Positions 45,979 through 54,964 of a stretch of DNA of 64,000 bases are shown here, piece after piece; within the stretch, counting starts at the first letter, position 1, and each line of letters begins with the position of its first letter. Location of the stretch: assembly GCA_013178415.1 (NCBI GenBank), contig JABLXA010000008.1, positions 62,001 through 126,000 of the forward strand, read 5' to 3'. The stretch comes from Bacillota bacterium. GTDB taxonomy: Bacteria; Bacillota; SHA-98; Ch115. The notes under the pieces were generated by a model, which did not search any database, was not told the origin of the DNA, and saw only the letters and a program-made list of their open reading frames with translations. The translations under genes were made by a program, and so were the position numbers.

Positions 45979-46126
45979 TTTGACCTTTGCTTCGCTATGG
46001 CTGATAGATGGTAAACTTCACTTCCCTGTAAAAAATTATTAACCTATCCGTAATTCCGCTGTAATACCGCTATTCAATACTGATGGTCGAGGGGCGCGAT
46101 CAAATCCGCCTGAGGTGGTCGGCTAA

Positions 46127-46834
46127 ATGAGCAAGAAAGTCCTAATCGTGGATGATGAAGCTTCTATAGTTGAGCTTATAGATTTCGCTCTGCGTAAGGA
46201 AGGATTTGAGACCCTGGCCGCCTATGATGGCAGGTCGGCGATAAATAAGGCTTTGTCCGAAAAGCCCGATCTGATACTACTTGATTTGATGCTGCCGGAA
46301 ATCAGCGGATATGATGTATTTAGGAGCATCAGAAAAGAGATGGTTGTCCCGATTGTCATGGTGACAGCTAAAGTAGAGATCGTTGATAGAGTTGTGGGAC
46401 TTGAGCTTGGCGCTGACGATTATATTACGAAACCATTCAGTCCCCGCGAGCTTGTCGCCAGGGTCAAGGCGGTCCTGAGGCGATGTAGTGGTAGCAATCC
46501 GGATCCGAAAGGAAATGAGATTTGTATTGGTGACCTCAGATTGGATTTGAGACGTCGCACTGTCTGGCGGAAGGATCATCCGTTAGATTTCACCCGCAAA
46601 GAATATGAACTACTATTGATGTTCATGTCCAATCCCGGCATTGTGCTTACGCGTGAGGTGCTGTTGGAAAAAGTGTGGGGTTATGATTATGTTGGCGATA
46701 CAAGGACAGTGGATGTGCATGTTGCCAGGTTGAGGCAGAGAATCGGAGATGATCCGGTCGAGCCTAAATATATAGTCACAGTGCGGGGCATTGGATATAA
46801 AATGAAAGAACCCGACATGGCAGGGACTGCATAA
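46127..46834 (+). CDS. OmpR/PhoB-family response regulator
   Basis: Two-component response regulator of 235 aa. Receiver domain: acidic pair D9-D10 (LIVDDEASIVE), phospho-acceptor D53 (ILLDLMLPE), threonine in VTAKVEI and lysine in YITKPFSPREL. DNA-binding winged helix: FTRKEYELLLMFMSNPGIVL, LLEKVWGYDYVGDTRTVDVH, RLRQRIGDDP and YIVTVRGIGYKM. The pattern is of the PhoP/YycF/ResD type. No histidine kinase gene is adjacent, which is unusual because these pairs are normally co-transcribed; the partner must lie elsewhere or be lost. ATG 46127 follows GAGGTGG. Confidence 0.95.
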   Translation: MSKKVLIVDDEASIVELIDFALRKEGFETLAAYDGRSAINKALSEKPDLILLDLMLPEISGYDVFRSIRKEMVVPIVMVTAKVEIVDRVVGLELGADDYITKPFSPRELVARVKAVLRRCSGSNPDPKGNEICIGDLRLDLRRRTVWRKDHPLDFTRKEYELLLMFMSNPGIVLTREVLLEKVWGYDYVGDTRTVDVHVARLRQRIGDDPVEPKYIVTVRGIGYKMKEPDMAGTA

Positions 46835-47205
46835 CAGTCTGAAGCTGCATCAGTCGAAGCTGCATATATTTCTTCCTCATCCTCCTACTCAGGTTGGGGA
46901 AACCATCCCCCGAGTGGTTTCCCCAACAGCCTCCCTATGATTTCAGCTGAATATCGGTCTATGGACGATGCTCTCTATGGTTCGCGTAAAATCTAATGGG
47001 GCGGGAAACCGGGCCGCTCTTGCATATTAGGCAATCCCATGGTACAGTACTAGGCGAAAGGCAAACGCATCTTTTCCGCCAACGCTCTGGCATGTAAGTC
47101 CATGATAAGTTGCCGCGAGAATACACTTTGGCCCAACCTTAATCCGATTATGAGTATAGGTGTCCATCATCGAGAGGCCTGACCTTTTTGGAGGGAAGTG
47201 GGAGC
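46835..47205 (+). other. Intergenic region with strong hairpin
   Basis: A 13-bp perfect inverted repeat GTTGGGGAAACCA (46893-46905) / TGGTTTCCCCAAC (46915-46927) lies about 60 bp behind the response regulator; no T-run follows on either strand. The remaining 280 bp have no gene I can support. Confidence 0.55.
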
Positions 47206-48093
47206 ATGGATAGGGCAATAATGGCTGCATGCATTCAACTCTCGGCCGGCCCGTATTCCTCGCCCTTAGAATTTATGGAACACCTAGATGAGCTTTTCCG
47301 GCAGGCGTGCCATCAGGGCGCTGAGCTTATAGCTTTGCCCTCCTATAGAGGCCTTGCGGTGGAGCAATGGTTGGATATTCTTCGAGACCTGGCAGGAAAG
47401 CATAAGGTATTCATCGCCGGGGCAAGTGTCACCGTTCCCACTCCGCATGGTCCCCTGAATACAGCGTATCTCCTTTCGCCCGATGGCGCCCTCATCGGCT
47501 GGCAAGGCCAGACCCATCGAAATGTAGCGGAGCGGGCATTGGGCTATGCAAGGGATAATGATCTGAGGGTATTTACCACCCCGCTTGGGCGGATAGGTTT
47601 CGTTGTCGGCTCAGATGCATGGTATCCTGAGGTCTCGAGGATTCTCGCCCTTAAGGGGGCCGAGATTTTGGTGGCGCCCATGGCGGTAGAGAAGCCATAC
47701 TTGGAATGGGACCAAGTTCGTGGGATGTGGCAGGAAGTGCAGCAGAATCAAGTTTTCGCGTTGGAGAGCTGTCTTGTAGGAAGGATAGGCTCTATCGAAT
47801 TTGAGGGGCGATCCACGATTTATGCCACGTGTGAGATGACTCTGGATGAAAGTGGAATTTTGAGCCGGGTTTCCGATACATTTTCCGAATCTATCTTAGT
47901 GGCTGAGCTGTCTCCCGAGGCCCTTAAGAAAACGATACAGAAATTCAATATCTTCGACCAGATGAATCTAGACCTCTATAAACGCTATTTCCCCGGGATC
48001 TACCATCGCTCGGCCTGGCCAGATCCGCAGGCTTTCGTCCAGGACAGGTCTGACTCTAGGTCAACAGGAGGGGATGGGGCGAAATGGGGATGA
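47206..48093 (+). CDS. Catalytically inactive nitrilase-superfamily protein
   Basis: Protein of 295 aa with the carbon-nitrogen hydrolase fold: MAACIQLSAG, GAELIALPSYRG, FIAGASVTVP, TTPLGRIGFVVGSDAWYPE, LALKGAEILVAPMA, RGMWQEVQQNQVFALES. All three catalytic residues of the family are changed by alignment with the next gene: glutamate is S46 (LPSYRG), lysine is Q102 (GQTH), cysteine is G135 (VVGSDAWYPE). It can hardly hydrolyse amides or nitriles. The frame is otherwise intact, with a good ribosome binding site (GGAGGGAAGTGGGAG) before ATG 47206, and its last 10 bp overlap the active paralogue, so it is kept and probably made in equal amounts. A regulatory or structural partner role is likely (inference). 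Confidence 0.88.
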   Translation: MDRAIMAACIQLSAGPYSSPLEFMEHLDELFRQACHQGAELIALPSYRGLAVEQWLDILRDLAGKHKVFIAGASVTVPTPHGPLNTAYLLSPDGALIGWQGQTHRNVAERALGYARDNDLRVFTTPLGRIGFVVGSDAWYPEVSRILALKGAEILVAPMAVEKPYLEWDQVRGMWQEVQQNQVFALESCLVGRIGSIEFEGRSTIYATCEMTLDESGILSRVSDTFSESILVAELSPEALKKTIQKFNIFDQMNLDLYKRYFPGIYHRSAWPDPQAFVQDRSDSRSTGGDGAKWG

Positions 48094-49169
48094 AAGACTG
48101 GTGCAAAGAAAAGCTCTTCAATTCCTTCCTTATGATCAAGTCTCGCCCTTCCCTGGTATCAAGAATCATCGGAGAAAAACGCATAACAAGGAGCGACAAT
48201 TGCGATAGGTTGCCTTCGCCTCGCATCAGAGTCGCGGCCGTTCAGATGAAGCTTCACCTGGTAAAAGGGGCAAGAGAATACGTTGAGAAATTGTATGAGC
48301 TGACTAGACGTTCCGTTGAAGAAGGCGCGCAGCTGGTGGTCTTCCCGGAGTATTCAGGAACCCACCTCTTATCTCTTATTCCTGGTATCGAGAAAATGGC
48401 CAGCGGCACCATAGAAGAAGCCATAAGTCAGATGGTTGGAGAGGAAGTCAGAGTTTCTGAGGTGTTCAGGTCCATTTCGCCTGCGGTGAAACGAATCTAT
48501 GAGACCGCTTTTTCTACGTTAGCCAGAAGATTTGGGGTGTATATCATCACAGGAAGCGCTATCCTCGAAGATGACGATAAGCGAATGTATAATATGCTCT
48601 ATTTCTACGGGCCTGATGGAAGATTGATTTCCAGGCAGAAAAAGGTCCATTTGGTGCAGCTGGAATCCAAATGGGGGTTTGCAACCGGAAATGATATTCA
48701 GGTTGTGGACACTCCACTGGGCCGGCTGGCATTTCCCATCTGTATGGATGCCACATATTTCGAGACGTTTCGTATAGCCCTCCTGAAAGGGGCAGATCTC
48801 GTGATCATCCCATCGGCAAATAGCGAAGAGTATTATTTCTGGCGCACCATGCGCGGGATCTGGCCAAGGGTGCAAGAAAGCCAGGTCTATGGGGTCGGGG
48901 CCAATATGGTTGGTCATTTCATGGGAATCACCTTCACGGGAAGGAGCTGTCTGCTCGCTCCATTAGAACTCACTCCCAACCAGGATGGTTTTATCGCCAG
49001 AGCAAAGACATTCGATTCAGAGGAAATCGTGGTCGGGGAGTTTGACTATGAGAGGCTTCATGCATTTAGACGAAAGAATCCTCTGGAATTCAATGAGGAT
49101 CTCTATGCGAAGTATCTACCCTCATTGTATGAGGAGGCGCAGGCAAGGAGGAATGCCGGGGAGATCTGA
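48084..49169 (+). CDS. Carbon-nitrogen hydrolase (nitrilase superfamily), active form
   Basis: Cytoplasmic amidase or nitrilase-like enzyme of 361 aa. The triad is intact: E89 in LVVFPEYSG, K187 in RQKKVHL and C220 in FPICMDATYFE. A non-conserved N-terminal extension of about 45 residues precedes the domain (IRVAAVQMKLH). Substrate is not known; the family cleaves nitriles, aliphatic amides, carbamoyl compounds and omega-amides. The start ATG 48084 overlaps the end of the inactive paralogue by 10 bp (translational coupling). The two proteins share the RGxW..VQ.xQV block, so one arose from the other by duplication. No other genes of a pathway are adjacent; the next gene is convergent. Confidence 0.93.
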   Translation: MGMKDWCKEKLFNSFLMIKSRPSLVSRIIGEKRITRSDNCDRLPSPRIRVAAVQMKLHLVKGAREYVEKLYELTRRSVEEGAQLVVFPEYSGTHLLSLIPGIEKMASGTIEEAISQMVGEEVRVSEVFRSISPAVKRIYETAFSTLARRFGVYIITGSAILEDDDKRMYNMLYFYGPDGRLISRQKKVHLVQLESKWGFATGNDIQVVDTPLGRLAFPICMDATYFETFRIALLKGADLVIIPSANSEEYYFWRTMRGIWPRVQESQVYGVGANMVGHFMGITFTGRSCLLAPLELTPNQDGFIARAKTFDSEEIVVGEFDYERLHAFRRKNPLEFNEDLYAKYLPSLYEEAQARRNAGEI

Positions 49170-49216
49170 CAAGCCGGCAGAGAGCCTTGTACCTGCGCCA
49201 GGAATTAGATCTCTGA

Positions 49217-49774
49217 TTAATTAATCATGCTTGCCAGCCATTTGCCAGTAGCCTTGAGGATGGGTAGCTTCATTTCGAGATTTTGGCGGCGTGCCAGGAC
49301 CATGTCCACCAGGTCGAAATCGCATGTTCGGACTATCTTTTCCATGCTGGCAGAGCAAGATGGCGCCCCGCCGCCTCTGCCGCCCGCGACACAGATTCCG
49401 ATGGCAGGTTTATTGGCGATTCTATCCTTGCCAGTCTCGTGACTGCAAATTCGGCGCAAGCGATCAAGGAAGGCGCGCATGCTTTCGCTCAGATCACCAA
49501 AATATACCGGTGTGGCAAAGACGACCGCGTCAGCCTGCCTGATCCTGTCAACCAAGTGGGAAAAATCATCCTCGACCTTGCATTTGCCATCTGTCCGGCA
49601 GGTGCCCCAGCCATTATCCTCACACTGATGGCACCTTTCAATATTCATTTGTGGCAAAAACGCCTTTTCGGCCTGGCCTCCTTCACTAGCTATGCCCTCG
49701 AGAAATGCTTCCGCCGCTCTTGCTGTCTGCCCGTTGGGGTTACGACTTCCAAGTATCATCAGGACTTTCATCAT
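49217..49774 (-). CDS. Flavodoxin-family iron-sulfur flavoprotein (NADPH-dependent FMN reductase type)
   Basis: Cytoplasmic FMN protein of 185 aa. The phosphate-binding loop is GSRNPNGQTARAAEAF (residues 9-24) and the second FMN block is VVFATPVYFGDLSESMRAFLDR. A compact cysteine motif C48-x2-C51-x7-C59-x5-C65 (CHQCEDNGWGTCRTDGKC) is the kind that binds a 4Fe-4S cluster in archaeal and clostridial iron-sulfur flavoproteins, which pass electrons to CO2-, oxygen- or peroxide-reducing systems. ATG 49774 is behind AAGGTGAAG. It stands alone and convergent to the nitrilase genes. Supports an anaerobic lifestyle. Confidence 0.9.
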   Translation of the reverse strand: MMKVLMILGSRNPNGQTARAAEAFLEGIASEGGQAEKAFLPQMNIERCHQCEDNGWGTCRTDGKCKVEDDFSHLVDRIRQADAVVFATPVYFGDLSESMRAFLDRLRRICSHETGKDRIANKPAIGICVAGGRGGGAPSCSASMEKIVRTCDFDLVDMVLARRQNLEMKLPILKATGKWLASMIN

Positions 49775-50054
49775 GCTTCACCTTCCATCTGGGTTTTCTT
49801 GCATATTTCAATATGAGACAATTGCGGATTATATCTGGCAAAACAATAACGGACTATGCCCGGCAAATCAGATATTTTGCCATGGTATGATGAAATCCTG
49901 CTTTGGGACGGCCATCCTCCTGGAGAGCATGGGAGGGACTGGCGTCGGGAGAAGAGGATTTTGACCTCCTGGGCCGTATTTCATATAAGAGGTGAATGAA
50001 AAGGAGGGGGAAGGCGCATTCCTCTTTTCGGGAGGTGAACTGCGCCGGTCGCTT

Positions 50055-51734
50055 GTGAGTAGCTCAATAAAGTATTCAATTGGCGTGGATTTTGGGACGG
50101 AATCGGGCCGGGCGGTGCTCGTGGATGTTGCTACTGGCAAAGAGATAGCGACGGCTGTCTACAAATATTCAAATGGCGTGATCGATGAGGTCTTGCCAGA
50201 TGGGAATACCAAGCTGCCACCAGATTTCGCCCTTCAGGATCCGGCGGATTACCTCAGGACATTTGAATTTACGATTCCGGCGGTTCTCAAAGAGTCAGGA
50301 GTGGACCCCCATGATGTGATAGGGATTGGGATTGATTTCACGGCCTGCACAATTCTCCCCACCTATGCAGATGGAACTCCATTATGCTTTGATGAAAGAT
50401 TCAGGAGCAATCCTCATGCATGGGTGAAGCTTTGGAAACACCATGCAGCCCAGCCTGAGGCCAATAAGCTGAATGCCATAGCCCGCGAGCGGGGTGAGGG
50501 ATTTCTTCCTCGCTATGGCGGCAAGATATCATCTGAATGGTTCTTCCCGAAGGTATGGCAAGTGCTAGATGAGGCGCCGGAGATCTATCAGGCCGCGGAT
50601 CGTTTCATCGAAGGGGCGGACTGGGTGGTCTGGCAGCTCACTGGGGTTGAGACTCGCAATTCCTGCACCGCGGGGTATAAGGCAATATGGAGTAAAAGAG
50701 AGGGATTTCCAAGTAACGAGTTCTTCAAGGCTCTGGACCCGAGGCTTGAGCATGTTGTGGATGAAAAGATGTCGCGCGTCATCACGCCGCTGGGAACAAG
50801 AGCCGGAGGAATAACCCCAGAGATGGCCCGGAAGATTGGTCTCATCCCTGGGACAGCTGTCGCTGTGGGGAATGTTGACGCGCATGTTGCAGTTCCGGCG
50901 ACAACAGTTGTTGAGCCCAACAAGATGGTTATGGTCATGGGAACCTCCATTTGCCACATGGTAGTCAGCGATGAACTCAGGCTCGTGGAAGGCATGTGCG
51001 GAGTGGTCGAAGATGGTATTCTGCCTGGTTTCTATGGGTATGAAGCTGGCCAGTCGGCGGTTGGAGATATTTTCGCCTGGTTTGTGGAAAATTGTGTCCC
51101 GGGACGATATGAACAAGAAGCCTGCGAGCGCGGCATGAATATACACGAATTGCTCGAGGGGAAAGCGAAAGCCCTTCAGCCGGGCGAAAGTGGAGTTCTT
51201 GCCCTTGATTGGTGGAATGGAAACAGGTCCATACTTGTTGATGCGGATCTCACAGGACTCCTTATTGGGTGCACGCTCGCCACGAAGCCTGAAGAGATAT
51301 ATCGGGCTCTCATCGAAGCAACTGCGTTTGGCACATATACGATAATCCTCGCTTTTGAAGAGAAGGGCATTCCGATAAAGGAGCTATATGCATGCGGGGG
51401 ATTGCCGGAGAGGAATAAGCTCCTCATGCATATTTATGCAGATGTCACGGGCAGGGAAATCAGGGTATCAGCCTCATCTCAGACTCCAGCTCTCGGTTCA
51501 GCCATGTTCGGAGCTGTGGCGGCAGGCAAGGCGGCGGGGGGCTATGATAATATTGTGGATGCCGCAAAACACATGGCACACCTGAAGGATGAAGTTTTCA
51601 GGCCCGATATGGAAAATCATAGAATATACCAGAAGCTTTTCCGCGAATATCGCAAGCTACATGATTATCTCGGCCGCGGGGCGAACGATGTGATGAAGGT
51701 TTTGAAGGCGATAAAGGCTGAAGTTAGGGGGTAA
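50055..51734 (+). CDS. araB: Ribulokinase
   Basis: Phosphorylates L-ribulose with ATP to L-ribulose-5-phosphate in L-arabinose breakdown. About 559 aa, the usual length. Motifs: [19 protein letters not shown] at the N-terminus (GTESGR is typical of ribulokinases), [41 protein letters not shown] and [20 protein letters not shown]. The frame opens at GTG 49992, but GTG 50055 gives the family N-terminus; a GGGAGGTG motif is 17 bases upstream, rather far, so the exact start is open. It is followed by araM and araD. An L-arabinose isomerase gene (araA) is not in the window. An inverted repeat GGCAAA/TTTGCC at 49862-49881 may be regulatory. Confidence 0.95.
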   Translation: MSSSIKYSIGVDFGTESGRAVLVDVATGKEIATAVYKYSNGVIDEVLPDGNTKLPPDFALQDPADYLRTFEFTIPAVLKESGVDPHDVIGIGIDFTACTILPTYADGTPLCFDERFRSNPHAWVKLWKHHAAQPEANKLNAIARERGEGFLPRYGGKISSEWFFPKVWQVLDEAPEIYQAADRFIEGADWVVWQLTGVETRNSCTAGYKAIWSKREGFPSNEFFKALDPRLEHVVDEKMSRVITPLGTRAGGITPEMARKIGLIPGTAVAVGNVDAHVAVPATTVVEPNKMVMVMGTSICHMVVSDELRLVEGMCGVVEDGILPGFYGYEAGQSAVGDIFAWFVENCVPGRYEQEACERGMNIHELLEGKAKALQPGESGVLALDWWNGNRSILVDADLTGLLIGCTLATKPEEIYRALIEATAFGTYTIILAFEEKGIPIKELYACGGLPERNKLLMHIYADVTGREIRVSASSQTPALGSAMFGAVAAGKAAGGYDNIVDAAKHMAHLKDEVFRPDMENHRIYQKLFREYRKLHDYLGRGANDVMKVLKAIKAEVRG

Positions 51735-51758
51735 GGCCTGTCCGGGGGGAAAGATCAA

Positions 51759-51874
51759 CCTGAGAGGGTGAGGTTCATCTAACAGATACGATCTGCCTGA
51801 GAGATTGAGGCCCGCCCGAGAGGGAGGGCCCATCGGAGGCGCAATATCCGCCTGAGGAGGCAGGTCCGCTTGTG
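51759..51874 (+). repeat. Degenerate repeats with CCTGAGAG core between araB and araM
   Basis: Four related segments begin near 51759 (CCTGAGAGGGTGAGG), 51796 (CCTGAGAGATTGAGG), 51815 (CCCGAGAGGGAGGG) and 51851 (CCTGAGGAGGCAGG). Each contains a GAGG-type sequence. They fill most of the 157-bp spacer between the two genes. Confidence 0.6.
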
Positions 51875-51891
51875 ATCACCGGGGGCGAAGC

Positions 51892-53529
51892 ATGAAAAAT
51901 AGCATGAGACATATAGAGGAATTGTTGGGCAGGTCATTTAATTGCGAATGCGGCAGGAAACATCATGTGCCCATTCAACAGGTTGTTATAGCGGATGACG
52001 CGATGGAGCGCATGAGCGAGTTTGTCACTGCACGCATGGGTGAATTTATCGCCGCGCGCATGGGTGGGTTTGTCGGGCGGCCCAAATTCCCGGCTGGAGA
52101 TTCGGGTTTAAAGGCACTTCTCGTCGCGGACCGGAATACCTATGCAGTGGCCGGAGAAGCCGCGAGGGAAGCTCTCGAGCGCGCTGGTTGCGATGTCGAT
52201 GTTTTGATCCTGGGGAAAACTGACGGTAGTGTAGGGAGCGATCAGAGTGTAAGGGGCAACCAGGGAGCAGGGTGCAGCGGAAATGTCGGGGGAAATCCCG
52301 ATGGCGAGGGCGATCAGCGCGCAGGGTGTAATGACGATGCTGGAGATAATCAAAATACCGCGGGCGATCATAACGTGCTCGAGGCGGATGAAGAAGCCAT
52401 AAGAAAAGTCCTTGCACGGCTTTCGGATATGCCAGCGCTGGCCTATGATTCACGGGCGAGAATAGACTTCAACGATGCGGCCAAGGTCGGATCATCCAGA
52501 GCGCGTTATGGCTTTGCCATTGCCGTAGGTTCCGGGACCATCAATGATATCACGAAGTATGCCAGTTTCAAGGCAAGCGTGCCATATATCGGCGTTCCCA
52601 CAGCTCCATCAATGGATGGCTATACATCTTCGGTGGCAGCGCTCTTGCTTGGCGGTTTCAAGAAAACGCTGCCAGCGGCTCCTCCCCTGGCCGTGTTCGC
52701 TGACCTATCTGTACTGGCACGGGCCCCTTCTGATATGATAGCCGCCGGATATGGCGATCTTCTTGGAAAGCTTACCGCAGGAAGCGATTGGGTGCTTTCA
52801 AAGCTCGTAAATAGTGAATATTACTGTGAATTCGCCGCCAACATCGCAAGATCCATCGCATTTGAATGTCTCGAGAAGAGTGCGGAGATCAAGGCGCGCA
52901 CAAAGGCTGCCATCAAGAGTCTGACAGAAGGGCTGGTCTGGTCTGGGATAGCCATGTTGATGGTAGGCAATTCACGTCCCGCTTCAGGCGCGGAGCATCA
53001 TATTTCACACTATTGGGAAATGAAATCTCTTCGTGAAGGACGGCCGCAGCCTTTTCATGGCGTCAAGGTGGGCGTTGCCGCAGTCCTTGTCGCGAAACTA
53101 TATCGTGAAGTGTTAAAGCTCGATCCTGGCTCATTCGATCTCTCCAAGCTGAAGGAAAGGCACCCCTCGCGAGAAGAACGGGAGGTCAGAATACGGCGGT
53201 TTTACGGCCCCCTGGCTGAGGATGCCATCGCTGAGACCGCTGGCAAATACCTTTCCTGGGAGGAACGGGAGGCGAAGCTACGAGAGGTTTTTGGCCGCTG
53301 GGATGAGATCGTTGCTATGCTGCGGAAGATCGCGCCTGATCCAAAGAGGGTGAGGCATGCCCTGGCGGAGGCTGGTGCGCCTTGCACGCCGGATGCCATA
53401 GGTTTCAGCCGCGGCTGGGTTTGGGAGGCTTTGACGAATGCCAAGGATCTCAGGATGAGATTTACAGTCCTTGATTTTGCGGATTTGCTCGGGTGTCTTG
53501 ATCAGATTGTCGAGCATCTGACTATGTAG
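51892..53529 (+). CDS. araM: sn-Glycerol-1-phosphate dehydrogenase-like AraM with repeat insertions
   Basis: NAD(P)-dependent, metal-binding dehydrogenase of the glycerol-1-phosphate / DHQ-synthase-like family; AraM proteins sit in arabinose operons of Bacillota. Core motifs are present: LLVADRNTYAVAGE, AVGSGTINDITKYAS, PTAPSMDGYTSS, GYGDLLGKLTAGSDW (metal aspartate), SGAEHHISHYW and QPFHGVKVG (metal histidines). At 545 aa it is about 150 residues longer than relatives (about 390-400). The surplus is mainly: three 8-residue repeats near residues 40-63 (RMSEFVTA, RMGEFIAA, RMGGFVGR), a Gly/Asn/Asp-rich insert at about 109-162 (SDQSVRGNQGAGC, GDNQNTAGDHN), and about 25 residues near 180-205. 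These lie at the surface of the nucleotide-binding domain, so activity may survive. Confidence 0.9.
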   Translation: MKNSMRHIEELLGRSFNCECGRKHHVPIQQVVIADDAMERMSEFVTARMGEFIAARMGGFVGRPKFPAGDSGLKALLVADRNTYAVAGEAAREALERAGCDVDVLILGKTDGSVGSDQSVRGNQGAGCSGNVGGNPDGEGDQRAGCNDDAGDNQNTAGDHNVLEADEEAIRKVLARLSDMPALAYDSRARIDFNDAAKVGSSRARYGFAIAVGSGTINDITKYASFKASVPYIGVPTAPSMDGYTSSVAALLLGGFKKTLPAAPPLAVFADLSVLARAPSDMIAAGYGDLLGKLTAGSDWVLSKLVNSEYYCEFAANIARSIAFECLEKSAEIKARTKAAIKSLTEGLVWSGIAMLMVGNSRPASGAEHHISHYWEMKSLREGRPQPFHGVKVGVAAVLVAKLYREVLKLDPGSFDLSKLKERHPSREEREVRIRRFYGPLAEDAIAETAGKYLSWEEREAKLREVFGRWDEIVAMLRKIAPDPKRVRHALAEAGAPCTPDAIGFSRGWVWEALTNAKDLRMRFTVLDFADLLGCLDQIVEHLTM

Positions 53530-53653
53530 ATGGCCGGGCTTGATGGGATGGCTGTGCGTGACGCGCTTGATCGGCAACCGCACTGACATGGCGGCGCTAT
53601 CTTTCAACTCTGGGTCTGGCTATTTCTATCCAATCTATAGGGAATAGCTCGAC

Positions 53654-53689
53654 TTGGAGGCGGATAGCAGGTTGGAGGCGGATAGCAGG
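53654..53689 (+). repeat. Perfect 18-bp tandem duplication at the araD start
   Basis: TTGGAGGCGGATAGCAGG occurs twice without gap (53654-53671 and 53672-53689), and the ATG of araD follows at once. Each copy carries a GGAGG ribosome binding site; only the second is near the start. A TTG in the first copy is in frame, so the duplication could also add 12 residues. Confidence 0.9.
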
Positions 53690-54355
53690 ATGCTGGAAAG
53701 ATTGAGGGAAGAGGTCTGGAAGATGAATCTGGAGTTGCCCAAGAACGGCCTTGTCACCATGACGAGCGGGAATGTAAGTGGTCGTGATTTCGGGACGGGT
53801 TATGTTGTGATCAAACCCAGTGGAATAAGGTATGAGGACTTGAGGCCTGAGGATATGGTTGTGGTGAACCTCGATGGGGAGATAGTAGAGGGCCATCTCA
53901 AACCTTCCGTTGATACCTCGACACATCTTTATGTATATAAGCACATGCCTGAGGTCGGGGGAATCGTCCATACTCATTCCCCCTACGCCACTGCCTTTGC
54001 TGCTCTTGGGCGGCCGATCCCGGTCTATCTTACCGCTATGGCCGACGAATTTGGTGGCCCAATTCCAATTGGTCGTTACGCGAAAATCGGCGGAGAGGAA
54101 ATAGGGCAGGTCATCGTTGAATCAATTGGCAAGAGCCCGGCCATTCTCATGAAGAATCATGGCGTTTTCACCATCGGCCCTACACCATCGGCCGCATTGA
54201 AAGCAGCGGTAATGGCAGAGGATGTAGCCCGCACCGTTCATCTAGCCCTTCAGCTTGGGCAGCCCGATGAGATACCGGCCGAAGAGGTGGAGCGGGCGCA
54301 CAGGCAATATGTTGAAAAGTATGGGCAGGCGACCGCTCGTTCCGTCAACCATTAA
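53690..54355 (+). CDS. araD: L-ribulose-5-phosphate 4-epimerase / class II aldolase family
   Basis: Converts L-ribulose-5-phosphate to D-xylulose-5-phosphate, the last step of arabinose entry into the pentose phosphate pathway. About 221 aa, a normal length. Motifs of the zinc-dependent family: LVTMTSGNVSGRD, VVIKPSGIRYEDL, PSVDTSTHLYVYKHM, GIVHTHSPYATAFA (zinc histidines) and LMKNHGVFTIGPTPSAALKA (third histidine). Gene order araB-araM-araD supports the epimerase rather than fuculose aldolase assignment. The start is ATG 53690 or an in-frame TTG 36 bp upstream inside the 18-bp duplication. Confidence 0.93.
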   Translation: MLERLREEVWKMNLELPKNGLVTMTSGNVSGRDFGTGYVVIKPSGIRYEDLRPEDMVVVNLDGEIVEGHLKPSVDTSTHLYVYKHMPEVGGIVHTHSPYATAFAALGRPIPVYLTAMADEFGGPIPIGRYAKIGGEEIGQVIVESIGKSPAILMKNHGVFTIGPTPSAALKAAVMAEDVARTVHLALQLGQPDEIPAEEVERAHRQYVEKYGQATARSVNH

Positions 54356-54537
54356 GCAATCATCACGCGTCTATGCTGATCCCTGATAGACATCACTTGC
54401 CAGCTAAGGTGATGAAATACTTACCCCCGGCGGCAGGGGGCCGTCTATCTGGCCTTACTCGTGCTCTGCCGTGATGAAAAGCGGGAGGTAGAATTCACGA
54501 TAAAGACTGGGCGCGAGTTCTGGGGGATACTAGCTAT

Positions 54538-54891
54538 CTACGCAGATTGAGCCTTCACTATATGGAAAGACATATCGAAATGGGGACCTTCGGAAAACCG
54601 ATAATCTATAAACAGCTTGAGGATTAATGTTCTTATGGTAATTCTACTTAGAGTAGGGTGGATCCGGCCATCCAGTTCCATTAGCAGATGCCAGTTGTGC
54701 AAAATACGTTCTGCTGGCAGGGCTGCGATCTCCAAACCTCGGGCCTGAGCGTCTTCCAAAAGGTGCCTGATAGCCCGCTCAACGAAAACAGCAGAAGAGG
54801 CTACCCTCACCCAAACAAGTAGAAAGGGAGATGGCTGATGCCAGTAAGATAAAATAGGGCACCGAGAGCGACTTACAGAGGAGACTAACAT
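54538..54891 (-). CDS. Doubtful small ORF or gene fragment
   Basis: 117 codons, not recognised. The central part (AVFVERAIRHLLEDAQARGL, HNWHLLMELDGRIHPTLSRI) looks protein-like and helical. The first codons lie inside the terminator hairpin of the GH4 gene, so at least the annotated start is wrong. It may be the remnant of a larger gene; no ribosome binding site is evident. Confidence 0.3.
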   Translation of the reverse strand: MLVSSVSRSRCPILSYWHQPSPFLLVWVRVASSAVFVERAIRHLLEDAQARGLEIAALPAERILHNWHLLMELDGRIHPTLSRITIRTLILKLFIDYRFSEGPHFDMSFHIVKAQSA

Positions 54892-54904
54892 AACTCTCGG
54901 TGCC
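54858..54904 (-). terminator. Rho-independent terminator of the ROK-GH4 operon
   Basis: Perfect 11-bp arms GGCACCGAGAG (54858-54868) and CTCTCGGTGCC (54894-54904). Read on the minus strand, the stem is followed by CTATTTTATCTT; on the plus strand by TTCCTTTATC, so it may work both ways. Confidence 0.75.
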
Positions 54905-54964
54905 TTCCTTTATCATCTTATGATGCTCCTGAAGTTCATCCTGTAGACATTCGTGCTAGTGGCT

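Noticed and set aside
51759-51874. CRISPR-like array between araB and araM
   Set aside because: Only four degenerate, unevenly spaced repeats; no regular spacers and no cas genes in the window.
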